DNA of 11,997 bases from Desulfobacterales bacterium (GTDB lineage: Bacteria; Desulfobacterota; DSM-4660; Desulfatiglandales; Desulfatiglandaceae), in contig JAMOVZ010000139.1 of NCBI GenBank assembly GCA_027061865.1, positions 1 to 11,997 of the forward strand, read 5' to 3'. A program made the position numbers and the translations under genes. Below, one piece after another: positions 1 through 6,513 of this stretch (within the stretch, counting starts at the first letter, position 1; each line of letters begins with the position of its first letter). The notes under the pieces are model-generated. The model was not told the origin of the DNA and searched no databases. It saw only the letters and a program-made list of their open reading frames with translations.

Positions 1-525
1 GTCAATAATGAGCAGCACCTTGGCGTAATCAGGTGAAACATCCACAACACGGCCCACCACGCCCTGCCAATTCACCACCGCCATATCCAGTCGGACACCG
101 GCTTTCTCGCCCTTATCAATGATTATGGATTTGAACCAACCCGTTGGGTCCCGGGCCACGACCTGGGCGGCTATGGCAGGCTCGTCCAAGGTTTGTTTAA
201 ATTTCAGGAGTGCCTTGAGCCGGTTGTGGGTCGCCAGCTGCTCGCGGAAACGGGCATTTTCCATGGTGAGCCTGCTCACCTCTGCCTTGAGCCTCTGGTT
301 CTCTTCACGCAGGCCCACAAGATAAAAATAACCGAACCATATTTCTTCAAATACCTTTACTGTCCCGCGAATCACCTTATGAAACGGAGAGCAAAGCTCC
401 ACCACAAAACGGTCGAGGGCACCCCAGGACTGCCTCTTCCCGAGATTGGAAGAGAGCAAAAAAAGGGCAATCCCAACGCACAAACTCCATACCAGTATTT
501 TCCGCAGCCAGCTGGTTTCTTTCAA
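1..525 (-). CDS. mreC: Rod shape-determining protein MreC, N-terminal 175 residues (3' end outside window)
   Basis: MreC is an inner-membrane, largely periplasmic scaffold that links cytoplasmic MreB filaments to the cell-wall elongation machinery. Reading leftwards, the frame opens after an in-frame TGA at 546-544 and the first plausible start is TTG at 525, with only a weak GGGA upstream. The 175 visible residues begin with a basic stretch and one membrane segment (about 10-26, ending IALFLLSS). A coiled-coil follows (about 72-110, rich in EENQRLKAEV-type heptads), and then the beginning of the beta-rich MreC domain (about 118 onward, VVARDPTGWFKSIIIDKG, then GVVGRVVDVSPDYAKVLLI). Membrane anchor, coil and beta domain in that order are the family architecture. 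It lies 56 bp downstream of mreB on the same strand, as in mreBCD operons. The start codon is the weakest part of the call; the C-terminal part lies beyond position 1. Confidence 0.93.
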   Translation of the reverse strand, partial: MKETSWLRKILVWSLCVGIALFLLSSNLGKRQSWGALDRFVVELCSPFHKVIRGTVKVFEEIWFGYFYLVGLREENQRLKAEVSRLTMENARFREQLATHNRLKALLKFKQTLDEPAIAAQVVARDPTGWFKSIIIDKGEKAGVRLDMAVVNWQGVVGRVVDVSPDYAKVLLIID

Positions 526-581
526 CGATCCCGCTTCTGTCCTTCAGCCTTTGAGTTATGGTCTGACCGCTGGGGCATCAG

Positions 582-1616
582 CTACTTGATCATCACTTCC
601 TTCAGTATGGCCAGGTTATCCAGGGCCTTCCCGGAGCCAAGCACCACTGTGGAGAGGGGATCATCGGTAATAGTTATGGGAAGCTTGGTCTCCTCCCTCA
701 ACAAGATATCCATGTTTTTGAGCAGTGATCCCCCGCCTGTGAGCACGATTCCTTTGTCCACGATATCAGCGGCTAGCTCGGGAGGGGTTTGTTCAAGCGC
801 GATTCTCACGGTCTCCACGATGGTCTCGATTTGCTCAGATATGGCCTTTCTGACCTCTTCGGAGTCGATGGTAAGGATCTTGGGAATACCGGTTACCAGA
901 TCCCTTCCTTTGACCTCAATGGTCTCTATGTGATCACTGGGGTAGGCATTGCCTATTGTAGTCTTTATGATCTCAGCGGTCCTTATGCCAATGAGCAGGT
1001 TGTATTTTCTCTTTATGTGCTGCAAGATGGCCTCGTCCATCTTGTCCCCGCCGACTCTCACGGACTTGGAGTACACGATGCCTGCCAGAGAGATGACCGC
1101 CACCTCTGTGGTGCCTCCTCCAATGTCCACCACCATATTGGCGGTAGGCTCTGTGATGGGAAGGCCTGCCCCAATGGCCGCGGCCATAGGCTCCTCTATC
1201 AAGAAGACCTCCCTCGCACCAGCGGATTCGGCCGACTCCCTAACAGCCCTCTTCTCCACCTGAGTAATACCGCTTGGCACGCAGACGATTATACGAGGCC
1301 TCACCAAGGTGCGCCTGTTGTGGACCTTCCTGATGAAGTGGCGCAGCATGGCCTCTGTAATCTCAAAGTCTGCAATCACGCCGTCTTTCATTGGCCTTAT
1401 AGCCACGATATTTCCAGGGGTTCTGCCCAGCATCATCTTTGCTTCTTTGCCAACGGCCAAGACCTTGTTGATGCCCCTTCCGTCCCTCCTCACTGCCACC
1501 ACAGAGGGCTCACTGAGCACAATGCCCTTGCCTTTTACATAAACAAGGGTGTTGGCGGTCCCCAAGTCTATGGCCAAATCATTGGAGAACCATCCCAGTA
1601 TAGGATCCAACAGCAT
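582..1616 (-). CDS. mreB: Rod shape-determining protein MreB, bacterial actin homologue
   Basis: MreB is an actin-like ATPase that polymerises under the inner membrane and directs peptidoglycan synthesis along the cell side wall. At 344 residues it has the usual family length. The nucleotide-binding motifs are present: phosphate 1 DLGTANT (17-23), phosphate 2 DIGGGTTE (164-171) and the adenosine motif LTGGGSLL (292-299). The EEPMAAAIGAGL segment (141-152) carries the expected catalytic-site glutamate. The N-terminus MLLDPILGWF is hydrophobic or amphipathic and could help membrane binding, as in Gram-negative MreB (inference). The ATG at 1616 is preceded by AAAGGAG at good spacing, which fixes the start. 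It is the first gene of its operon, with mreC directly downstream, and is transcribed away from rpmH. The upstream region carries a sigma-54-like promoter and no convincing sigma-70 promoter on this strand. Confidence 0.98.
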   Translation of the reverse strand: MLLDPILGWFSNDLAIDLGTANTLVYVKGKGIVLSEPSVVAVRRDGRGINKVLAVGKEAKMMLGRTPGNIVAIRPMKDGVIADFEITEAMLRHFIRKVHNRRTLVRPRIIVCVPSGITQVEKRAVRESAESAGAREVFLIEEPMAAAIGAGLPITEPTANMVVDIGGGTTEVAVISLAGIVYSKSVRVGGDKMDEAILQHIKRKYNLLIGIRTAEIIKTTIGNAYPSDHIETIEVKGRDLVTGIPKILTIDSEEVRKAISEQIETIVETVRIALEQTPPELAADIVDKGIVLTGGGSLLKNMDILLREETKLPITITDDPLSTVVLGSGKALDNLAILKEVMIK

Positions 1617-1670
1617 TCTCTTCTCCTTTCTAGTTGGTAAATATGTAAGACTGATGCCACATTGGTTGGT

Positions 1671-1687
1671 TGCGAAAGTTGTGCCAA
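1671..1687 (-). promoter_or_regulatory. Candidate sigma-54 (RpoN) promoter for mreBC
   Basis: Read on the minus strand the sequence is TTGGCACAACTTTCGCA. The family consensus is YTGGCACGRNNNTTGCW. The invariant GG (-24) and GC (-12) are both present with the required 12-base register, and among the specified positions only two differ (A for G after GGCAC, C for the T before GC). The predicted start of transcription is near 1660, giving a leader of about 44 bases to the mreB ATG with its AAAGGAG site. I found no good -35/-10 pair on this strand in the interval. The match is seen in the sequence; use of the promoter is inferred. Confidence 0.5.
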
Positions 1688-1693
1688 TTGACT

Positions 1694-1706
1694 TAAAAAA
1701 TTGATA
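1694..1706 (-). promoter_or_regulatory. Possible IHF-binding site upstream of the sigma-54 promoter
   Basis: On the minus strand TATCAATTTTTTA matches the IHF core consensus WATCAANNNNTTR at every specified position. It sits about 35-45 bases upstream of the predicted sigma-54 transcription start, the zone where IHF often bends DNA to bring a distant activator to RpoN polymerase. The surrounding DNA is A+T-rich, so a chance match is quite possible, and the same bases overlap the A+T-rich element of the divergent rpmH promoter. Confidence 0.25.
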
Positions 1707-1721
1707 TAAATTCTAAATATC

Positions 1722-1751
1722 TTGACATCGCCCGATCACCGTGATTATATA
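1722..1751 (+). promoter_or_regulatory. Sigma-70-type promoter of the rpmH-rnpA-yidD-yidC-jag-mnmE cluster, with A+T-rich upstream element
   Basis: A perfect -35 TTGACA (1722-1727) is followed after 18 bases by TATATA (1746-1751). Directly upstream, 1694-1720 is almost entirely A and T (runs such as TTAAAAAATTGATATAAATT), which fits an UP element contacted by the RNA polymerase alpha subunit. Transcription would begin around 1758, leaving a leader of about 30 bases before rpmH. A strong promoter is what one expects for a ribosomal protein gene. An 11-bp palindrome, ATCACCGTGAT (1735-1745), fills the end of the spacer and could be an operator. Confidence 0.75.
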
Positions 1752-1789
1752 AAATTTTACGTCTAATTAGAGCAAGGATCTGGTAGACA

Positions 1790-1924
1790 ATGAAACGAAC
1801 TTATCAACCAAGCAATATAAAGCGGGCCAGAACCCACGGCTTCAGAGCACGGATGCGCACCAAAGCAGGAAGAAATGTATTAAAACGAAGAAGAGCAAAG
1901 GGACGGAAACGACTAACAGTCTAA
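1790..1924 (+). CDS. rpmH: 50S ribosomal protein L34
   Basis: L34 is a small, very basic protein of the large ribosomal subunit. Translation from ATG 1790 gives 44 residues: it starts MKRTYQPSNIKRARTHGFRA, continues with RMRTKAGRNVLKRRRAKGRK and ends RLTV. This is the full conserved family sequence and length, rich in Arg and Lys, with the diagnostic KRTYQPS start and the GRNVLKRRRAKGR core. An AAGGA lies 11 bases before the ATG. It is the first gene of the cluster, followed 41 bases later by rnpA. Its nearest neighbour on the other side is mreB, not dnaA, which is the more usual partner of rpmH. Confidence 0.98.
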   Translation: MKRTYQPSNIKRARTHGFRARMRTKAGRNVLKRRRAKGRKRLTV

Positions 1925-1965
1925 CCCTTGTTCTGTATGCCCCGACCACCGACACGTATCTTCAC

Positions 1966-2310
1966 GTGCGACAAACGTTTTCAAAGAATGAGAGGTTATT
2001 GAAACGAAGTGACTTTGTCAATCTAAATCGGTCGGGGAAACGGCTGGAGACCAAGCATTTTGTTGTGTTGCTGAAGCCGAACCAGGTGGGCATCACTAGA
2101 TTGGGGGTTACCGTCAGCAAGAAAGTAGGGAATTCGGTCATCCGAAACAGGGTTAAGAGGATTGTTCGAGAGTTTTTCAGGCTTAACAAGCATCTCCTCC
2201 CCCAAGGCCACGACATGGTCATTATAGCCCGGCCCGGAGCGGCACGGCTAGATTTTTGGAAGGTAAAAGAGGAGCTTGGTGAAGTCCTTTTCAACAAAAA
2301 CCCTGGCTAA
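1966..2310 (+). CDS. rnpA: Ribonuclease P protein component
   Basis: RnpA is the basic protein subunit of RNase P; it binds the catalytic RNA and the 5' leader of precursor tRNAs. The 114-residue product is family-typical. It has the N-terminal FSKNERLLKRSDF block (5-17) and the signature SVIRNRVKRIVREFF (57-71), whose RNR helix (60-65, RNRVKR) forms the RNA-binding core. The GTG at 1966 gives the standard N-terminus but has no visible Shine-Dalgarno sequence, so translation may be coupled to rpmH, which ends 41 bases upstream. No ATG lies in frame before it, and a start at TTG 1999 would delete conserved residues. The frame stays open upstream to 1771, through the whole of rpmH. The 3' end overlaps yidD. 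Confidence 0.96.
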   Translation: MRQTFSKNERLLKRSDFVNLNRSGKRLETKHFVVLLKPNQVGITRLGVTVSKKVGNSVIRNRVKRIVREFFRLNKHLLPQGHDMVIIARPGAARLDFWKVKEELGEVLFNKNPG

Positions 2311-2524
2311 CAAGGCGAAGTTGATATCTCTGGCCCTGATCAATGCGTACCAGAGATTCATTTCACCGTTTTTGCCCCCTTCTTGCCGCTTTTACCCCAC
2401 ATGTTCCAGTTATGCCCACCAGGCTATCGCTAAATACGGGCTCCTGAAAGGCGGAAGGTTGGCTGCCTTGAGGTTACTTAAGTGCCACCCTTTCCACCCC
2501 GGGGGGTATGACCCGCTTAGGTAA
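2279..2524 (+). CDS. yidD: Membrane protein insertion efficiency factor YidD
   Basis: YidD is a small protein associated with the inner face of the membrane by an amphipathic helix; it assists YidC and Sec insertion. The product has 81 residues. It shows the hallmark ALINAYQRFISPFLPPSCRF, then YPTCSSYA, LLKGG and the HPFHPGGYDPL C-terminus, with the three conserved cysteines at 36, 42 and 69. I chose GTG 2279 because AGAGGAG (2268-2274) lies four bases before it. The adjacent TTG at 2276 would leave only one base of spacing. The gene overlaps the end of rnpA by 32 bases, suggesting translational coupling, and precedes yidC by 138 bp. Confidence 0.96.
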   Translation: MKSFSTKTLANKAKLISLALINAYQRFISPFLPPSCRFYPTCSSYAHQAIAKYGLLKGGRLAALRLLKCHPFHPGGYDPLR

Positions 2525-2662
2525 GTGGGTTTACGGGTCTGGATCACGTCTTGTATCCAACGCAATCCTCTCCAGCCGCTACACCAACTGTTTTGTCCCT
2601 TAACCAGGCTTTACAGCTTGAAAGGAAAACAGATACGAATCAAACGGTAAAAAAGGATTCTT

Positions 2663-4324
2663 ATGGATAAAAGAACAATCTTGGCTTTTGCCTTGTCTTT
2701 CATAGTGCTTCTTTTTTGGTCGGTTCTTTTCAGCCCCACCTCCCAAAAGTCTGGACAAGCCGTCAAAAAACAGACAGAAACGCAGGAAAGTTCTGTAAAA
2801 AAGCCCCCCGTTTCACCTGAGCCTCCAGCTTCGCCCCCCGCTCCTTCTGAGCGGAAGCCTCTACCGCCAACCAGCGTGGCTGAAAAGGAAATAGTGGTGG
2901 AGACCCCTCTTTACAGGGCCCTGTTTACTAATAACGGCCCTTCAATAAAACTCTTTGAACTGAAGAAATACAGGCAGACCATTGAAAAAGACTCCCCTCC
3001 CGTAAACCTCGTCCATGGGAGGGACATCCAGCGATTTATGGTGGTTGACTTTTTGGAAACCGCCGGGAAAAGTTATGAGGACATCCCTTACGAGACAAAT
3101 ACGGCCCAGATTATCCTTAAAGATGGCGACAAGGCCCAGGAACTAGTCTTTAGCGTCGTTTTACCAAATGGGCTTATAATTCAAAAGACTTATAAATTTT
3201 ACCCTGATCGATACAAGATTGATCTTGAGGTCACAGTTAAGAACTCCCGCCCTACAAGGGTGGAGGGTCTCTTCTTCGTAGAGCTCAACCCTGCTTTGCC
3301 GAAAAAGAAAACTAGCTATTACAGTTCATTTACCGGCCTCACTGTCCTCCAGGACGATAAGTATACCGAACTGGACCTCGATGACCCTGGCGACAAGGTT
3401 GAGCTCGAAGGAAAAATAGGGTGGATCGCATTTCAAGAGTCATACTTCATCTCAGCCGTGGTGCCTGAGGAGGTAACCGAGGCCAAGGTGGAAGCGGTAA
3501 AGAAGGATGGGGGCAGACTCCATGGCAGGCTGCTTAATCCGAGCCTGGTACTTCCACCTGGAGGTGAGGCAAGTTCACGCTATGCCATGTTTCTGGGGCC
3601 TTTGGATCTTGGGATTCTAAAAAAATTCGGCAAAGGGCTGGACAAGGCCATTGACTTTGGCTGGACCAATATTATCGCCAAGCCTCTGCTTATCACTCTG
3701 AGATTCTTTTACCAATGGGTCCACAACTACGGCGTGGCCATTATCCTGCTCACCATATTGGTCAAGCTCCTGTTCTGGCCCCTTACACACAAAAGCTACA
3801 AGTCCATGAAGGAGATGCAAAAGCTCCAACCCCTGATGATGAAAATCAGGGAAAAGTATAAGGACAACAAGGAACAAATGAACAAAGAGCTCATGGCGCT
3901 TTACAAGACCTACAAGGTCAACCCCATGAGCGGGTGTCTCCCCATGATCATACAGATTCCGGTATTCTTTGCCCTTTACCGGATATTGGCCCAGGCAATT
4001 GAGCTGCGCCACGCCCCATTCATTTTGTGGATAAACGATCTATCTGCACCTGACAGGCTCTTTAACTTCCCTTTCAGTATCCCATTTATGGCCCCACCTT
4101 ACGGCATTCCTGTGCTTACCTTGCTGATGGGGGCCTCCATGTTCATACAACAAAAGATGACCCCTACTACAGGAGATCCCACTCAAGCAAAGATGATGAT
4201 GTTGTTACCCATTGTGTTTACCTTTTTATTCATAAACTTCCCCTCGGGCCTAGTGCTTTACTGGTTAGTAAACAACATTCTGTCCATTGCACAGCAATAT
4301 GTGATCTACAAAAAGGCCTCATAG
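2663..4324 (+). CDS. yidC: Membrane protein insertase YidC
   Basis: YidC inserts and folds inner-membrane proteins, alone or with SecYEG. The 553-residue product is the long Gram-negative form. TM1 is at about 5-23 (ILAFALSFIVLLFWSVLF), followed by a proline-rich linker (about 47-72) and a large periplasmic P1 beta domain (about 78-320). The conserved insertase domain starts with TM2 at about 356-376, then has the cytoplasmic YKSMKEMQKLQP coiled region, VNPMSGCLPMIIQIPVFFALYRIL, and further membrane helices up to a short C-terminal YVIYKKAS. The groove residue that is Arg in E. coli (R366) is Lys368 here. ATG 2663 follows AAAAAAGGA at good spacing. jag follows after 24 bases. YidD upstream acts in the same process. 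Confidence 0.97.
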   Translation: MDKRTILAFALSFIVLLFWSVLFSPTSQKSGQAVKKQTETQESSVKKPPVSPEPPASPPAPSERKPLPPTSVAEKEIVVETPLYRALFTNNGPSIKLFELKKYRQTIEKDSPPVNLVHGRDIQRFMVVDFLETAGKSYEDIPYETNTAQIILKDGDKAQELVFSVVLPNGLIIQKTYKFYPDRYKIDLEVTVKNSRPTRVEGLFFVELNPALPKKKTSYYSSFTGLTVLQDDKYTELDLDDPGDKVELEGKIGWIAFQESYFISAVVPEEVTEAKVEAVKKDGGRLHGRLLNPSLVLPPGGEASSRYAMFLGPLDLGILKKFGKGLDKAIDFGWTNIIAKPLLITLRFFYQWVHNYGVAIILLTILVKLLFWPLTHKSYKSMKEMQKLQPLMMKIREKYKDNKEQMNKELMALYKTYKVNPMSGCLPMIIQIPVFFALYRILAQAIELRHAPFILWINDLSAPDRLFNFPFSIPFMAPPYGIPVLTLLMGASMFIQQKMTPTTGDPTQAKMMMLLPIVFTFLFINFPSGLVLYWLVNNILSIAQQYVIYKKAS

Positions 4325-4348
4325 GCAAAGTTAGTTGGAGGGTTAGGT

Positions 4349-5008
4349 ATGCAAGAGTTCGAATTTGAAGGAAAAACCACAGAGGAAGCCATTGAGAAGG
4401 CCTGTGCAGAGCTCCAAGTATCCCGCGACGACATAGAAGTGGAGGTATTGGAACCTGGTTCTGCCGGAATTTTCGGCATCGTTGGCACTAGAAAGGCCAA
4501 GATAAAGGTAATCCTGAAAAAGGAAGAGGTGGAAGAGGAGATTTACCCTGAGGAAGAAGACGGTCTTTCAATCGCAAAGAAGGCACTGGAAGAGATCCTG
4601 GCCTTGATCCCGATGGAAGGGAAGGTGGAGGGATATACCGAAGACGGCAAGATCATGCTCAATGTGGAAGGCGACAAGTCAGGCCTGCTCATTGGGAGAA
4701 AGGGGAGGACTCTAGATGCTCTTCAGTTCATTGTCAACAAGATAGTCAACAAGAGCCTTGGGAAAAAGGTCCAGGTGGTGGTGGATGTCGAAAATTATAG
4801 GCAGAGGCGGAGGGATTCGCTTATCCAGACAGCCTTGAGGCTTGGGGATAAGGCCAAAAGGATTGGCAAACCCGTTGCCACCAACCCCTTGAATGCCCGG
4901 GACCGCAGGATCATCCACCTGGCCTTAAAAGACGACCCGGACCTGGACACCCGCAGCAGGGGGGAAGGGCTTCTCAAGAAGGTGATAATCATTCCTAAGA
5001 AGAAATAG
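4349..5008 (+). CDS. jag: RNA-binding protein KhpB/Jag (Jag-N, KH and R3H domains)
   Basis: Jag/KhpB is a cytoplasmic RNA-binding protein usually encoded next to yidC. In Firmicutes it works with KhpA on cell elongation and sRNA or mRNA binding; its role in Proteobacteria is less clear. The 219 residues show a Jag-N domain (about 1-53: FEGKTTEEAIEKACAEL, then GSAGIFGIVG), an acidic linker (about 56-70), and a KH domain with the GXXG loop GRKG (116-119) in LLIGRKGRTLDALQ. The C-terminal R3H domain has the Arg-x3-His pair R186/H190 within RDRRIIHLAL. It ends in a basic KKVIIIPKKK tail. ATG 4349 follows GGAGGG with appropriate spacing. Its place between yidC and mnmE is conserved in many bacteria. 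Confidence 0.95.
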   Translation: MQEFEFEGKTTEEAIEKACAELQVSRDDIEVEVLEPGSAGIFGIVGTRKAKIKVILKKEEVEEEIYPEEEDGLSIAKKALEEILALIPMEGKVEGYTEDGKIMLNVEGDKSGLLIGRKGRTLDALQFIVNKIVNKSLGKKVQVVVDVENYRQRRRDSLIQTALRLGDKAKRIGKPVATNPLNARDRRIIHLALKDDPDLDTRSRGEGLLKKVIIIPKKK

Positions 5009-5061
5009 GTTGCACTTCATCCCAACTCTCAAAAGGTTCGGCCCAGAATTTACCGTCCTTT

Positions 5062-5090
5062 CCTCTCCCCCCTTCTGCAAGGGGGAGAGG
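5062..5090. repeat. Strong G+C-rich hairpin between jag and mnmE
   Basis: The left arm CCTCTCCCCCCTT pairs with the right arm AAGGGGGAGAGG over 12 base pairs with one unpaired C and a four-base loop (CTGC). There is no run of T after either arm, so it is not a standard intrinsic terminator. The right arm shares bases with AGGAGG (5088-5093), a possible ribosome-binding sequence of mnmE, so the hairpin could mask it. It could also stabilise or process the transcript, or be a dispersed intergenic palindromic repeat. Confidence 0.7.
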
Positions 5091-5106
5091 AGGATTATCA
5101 AGGAAT

Positions 5107-6495
5107 ATGAAATTAGATGAGGACACCATTGCCGCCATTGCCACGCCCATGGGAAGGGCAGGGATAGGAATTGTCAGGATCAGTGGCCCCCAAGCCTTAT
5201 CTATTGCAGAGGAGCTCTTTAAACCCAAGCGCCCCCTGAAACACTTGAAATCCCATCGCCTATACTTGGGCTACATACAAGAGCCTGAAACAGGTCGGGT
5301 GGTTGATGAAGTCCTTCTCTCTTTCATGAAGGCCCCTCACTCCTACACCAGGGAAGACGTGGTGGAGATCAACTGCCACAGCGGATTCGTGCTCCTATCC
5401 AGGATACTACAGCTGGTTCTGGAAACCGGCGCCAGGCTTGCCGACCCTGGGGAATTCACTTTCCGGGCCTTTATCAATGGAAGGATTGATCTTACCCAGG
5501 CAGAGGCAGTCATTGATCTAATAAATTCCAGCTCAGAGAGAGGGCTGTATCTGGCCTCACAGCAGGTAAAGGGTGCCTTGGGGGAAAAAATCAGGGAACT
5601 TCGGGAGCGGGCCGTGGAGATCTTAAGCCGGGTGGAATCTGTTATCGACTTTCCTGAAGAGGAAACCACTGTGCTTGACAGGGCAGAGCTTTCAAGCTCC
5701 ATGGGCCATGAGATAATAGACCCCATATCTTCATTAATAGGGGCCCATGACGAGAGAAAAATTTGGGTGGATGGGATAAAGACGGCCATAGTGGGGAGGG
5801 TTAATGCCGGCAAATCCAGCCTATTAAACCGCTTGCTGGACGAACCCCGGGCCATTGTAACTCCTATGCCAGGGACCACCCGAGACGTGGTTGAATCCAC
5901 CATTACTATTAACGGAATCCCTCTCCGCTTGATGGATACCGCTGGCATCAGGGAGGTGGCCGACGAGGTGGAGGAGATAGGCATCAGCCTTGCCGAGCAA
6001 AAATTCAGAGAGGCCGACCTGGTCCTGGTGGTGGTGGATCAAAGCAGAGAGATCAACTCAGATGACCTTCGGGTAATTGAAAAGGCCAGGGAAAAGCCTG
6101 CTGCCATATTGGTGTTCAACAAGATCGATCTGCCCGCAGCAGTCGACCCCAAAGGGCACCTCCACCTATTCAAGGATTTTCGAACCGTAAGAATCTCGGC
6201 ACTGACCGGTGAAGGGATAGAGGAACTCAAAAGGGCCATTGAAGAGACGGCTCTAAAAGGGGAAATGGAGCTATCCGTCTCTTCCATTGCCCCGAATCTG
6301 AGGCAGGCCCAGGCGCTGAAGAATGCTAAGGCAAGCTTTGAAGCTGCCAAAGATGCGCTTTTACAGGATGCGCCATTTGAGATCGTCGCCTTTGAGCTGA
6401 AGGCGGGTCTAGACGCCCTGGGCCAGGTAGTGGGCGAGACGACTCCTGATGAGGTGCTGGAGAGGATTTTCGATCAGTTCTGCATAGGAAAATAA
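5107..6495 (+). CDS. mnmE: tRNA uridine-5-carboxymethylaminomethyl(34) synthesis GTPase MnmE
   Basis: MnmE with MnmG modifies the wobble uridine (U34) of certain tRNAs to the (carboxymethyl)aminomethyl form, using GTP hydrolysis and a folate one-carbon unit. The 462-residue product has the family length. It has the N-terminal folate-binding dimerisation domain beginning DTIAAIATPMGRAGIGIVRI, a helical domain, and an inserted Ras-like G domain. The G domain carries G1 GRVNAGKS (230-237), G2 GTTRD (256-260), G3 DTAG (277-280), G4 NKID (338-341) and G5 SAL. The C-terminus is the invariant FCIGK with catalytic Cys459. ATG 5107 gives the standard N-terminus, although AAGGA lies only two bases before it and AGGAGG thirteen, so the ribosome-binding geometry is unusual. 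It ends 18 bp from the convergent thiC. Confidence 0.98.
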   Translation: MKLDEDTIAAIATPMGRAGIGIVRISGPQALSIAEELFKPKRPLKHLKSHRLYLGYIQEPETGRVVDEVLLSFMKAPHSYTREDVVEINCHSGFVLLSRILQLVLETGARLADPGEFTFRAFINGRIDLTQAEAVIDLINSSSERGLYLASQQVKGALGEKIRELRERAVEILSRVESVIDFPEEETTVLDRAELSSSMGHEIIDPISSLIGAHDERKIWVDGIKTAIVGRVNAGKSSLLNRLLDEPRAIVTPMPGTTRDVVESTITINGIPLRLMDTAGIREVADEVEEIGISLAEQKFREADLVLVVVDQSREINSDDLRVIEKAREKPAAILVFNKIDLPAAVDPKGHLHLFKDFRTVRISALTGEGIEELKRAIEETALKGEMELSVSSIAPNLRQAQALKNAKASFEAAKDALLQDAPFEIVAFELKAGLDALGQVVGETTPDEVLERIFDQFCIGK

Positions 6496-6513
6496 TGGCT
6501 GCCGCCAGGTCTC

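Noticed and set aside
789..1640. Open frame of 283 codons on the plus strand, opposite mreB, and a 246-codon frame at 193-933
   Set aside because: Both lie antisense to the clearly conserved mreB and mreC, have no ribosome-binding signal and give no recognisable protein; they are shadows of the real genes.
1801..1809. TTATCAACC as a possible DnaA box near rpmH, hinting at an origin
   Set aside because: Two mismatches to TTATCCACA, single copy, and inside the rpmH coding sequence.
2525..2662. Possible promoter (TTTACA ... ATACGA) or hairpin (TGGAT/ATCCA) in the yidD-yidC gap
   Set aside because: The -10 is poor and the stem only five pairs; the gap is short enough to be read through from the cluster promoter.
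3617..4012. Minus-strand frame of 131 codons inside yidC
   Set aside because: His/Leu-rich antisense translation of the conserved insertase domain; no start signal or family resemblance.
6496..6513. Bidirectional terminator between convergent mnmE and thiC
   Set aside because: The 18-bp gap contains no inverted repeat with a T tract.
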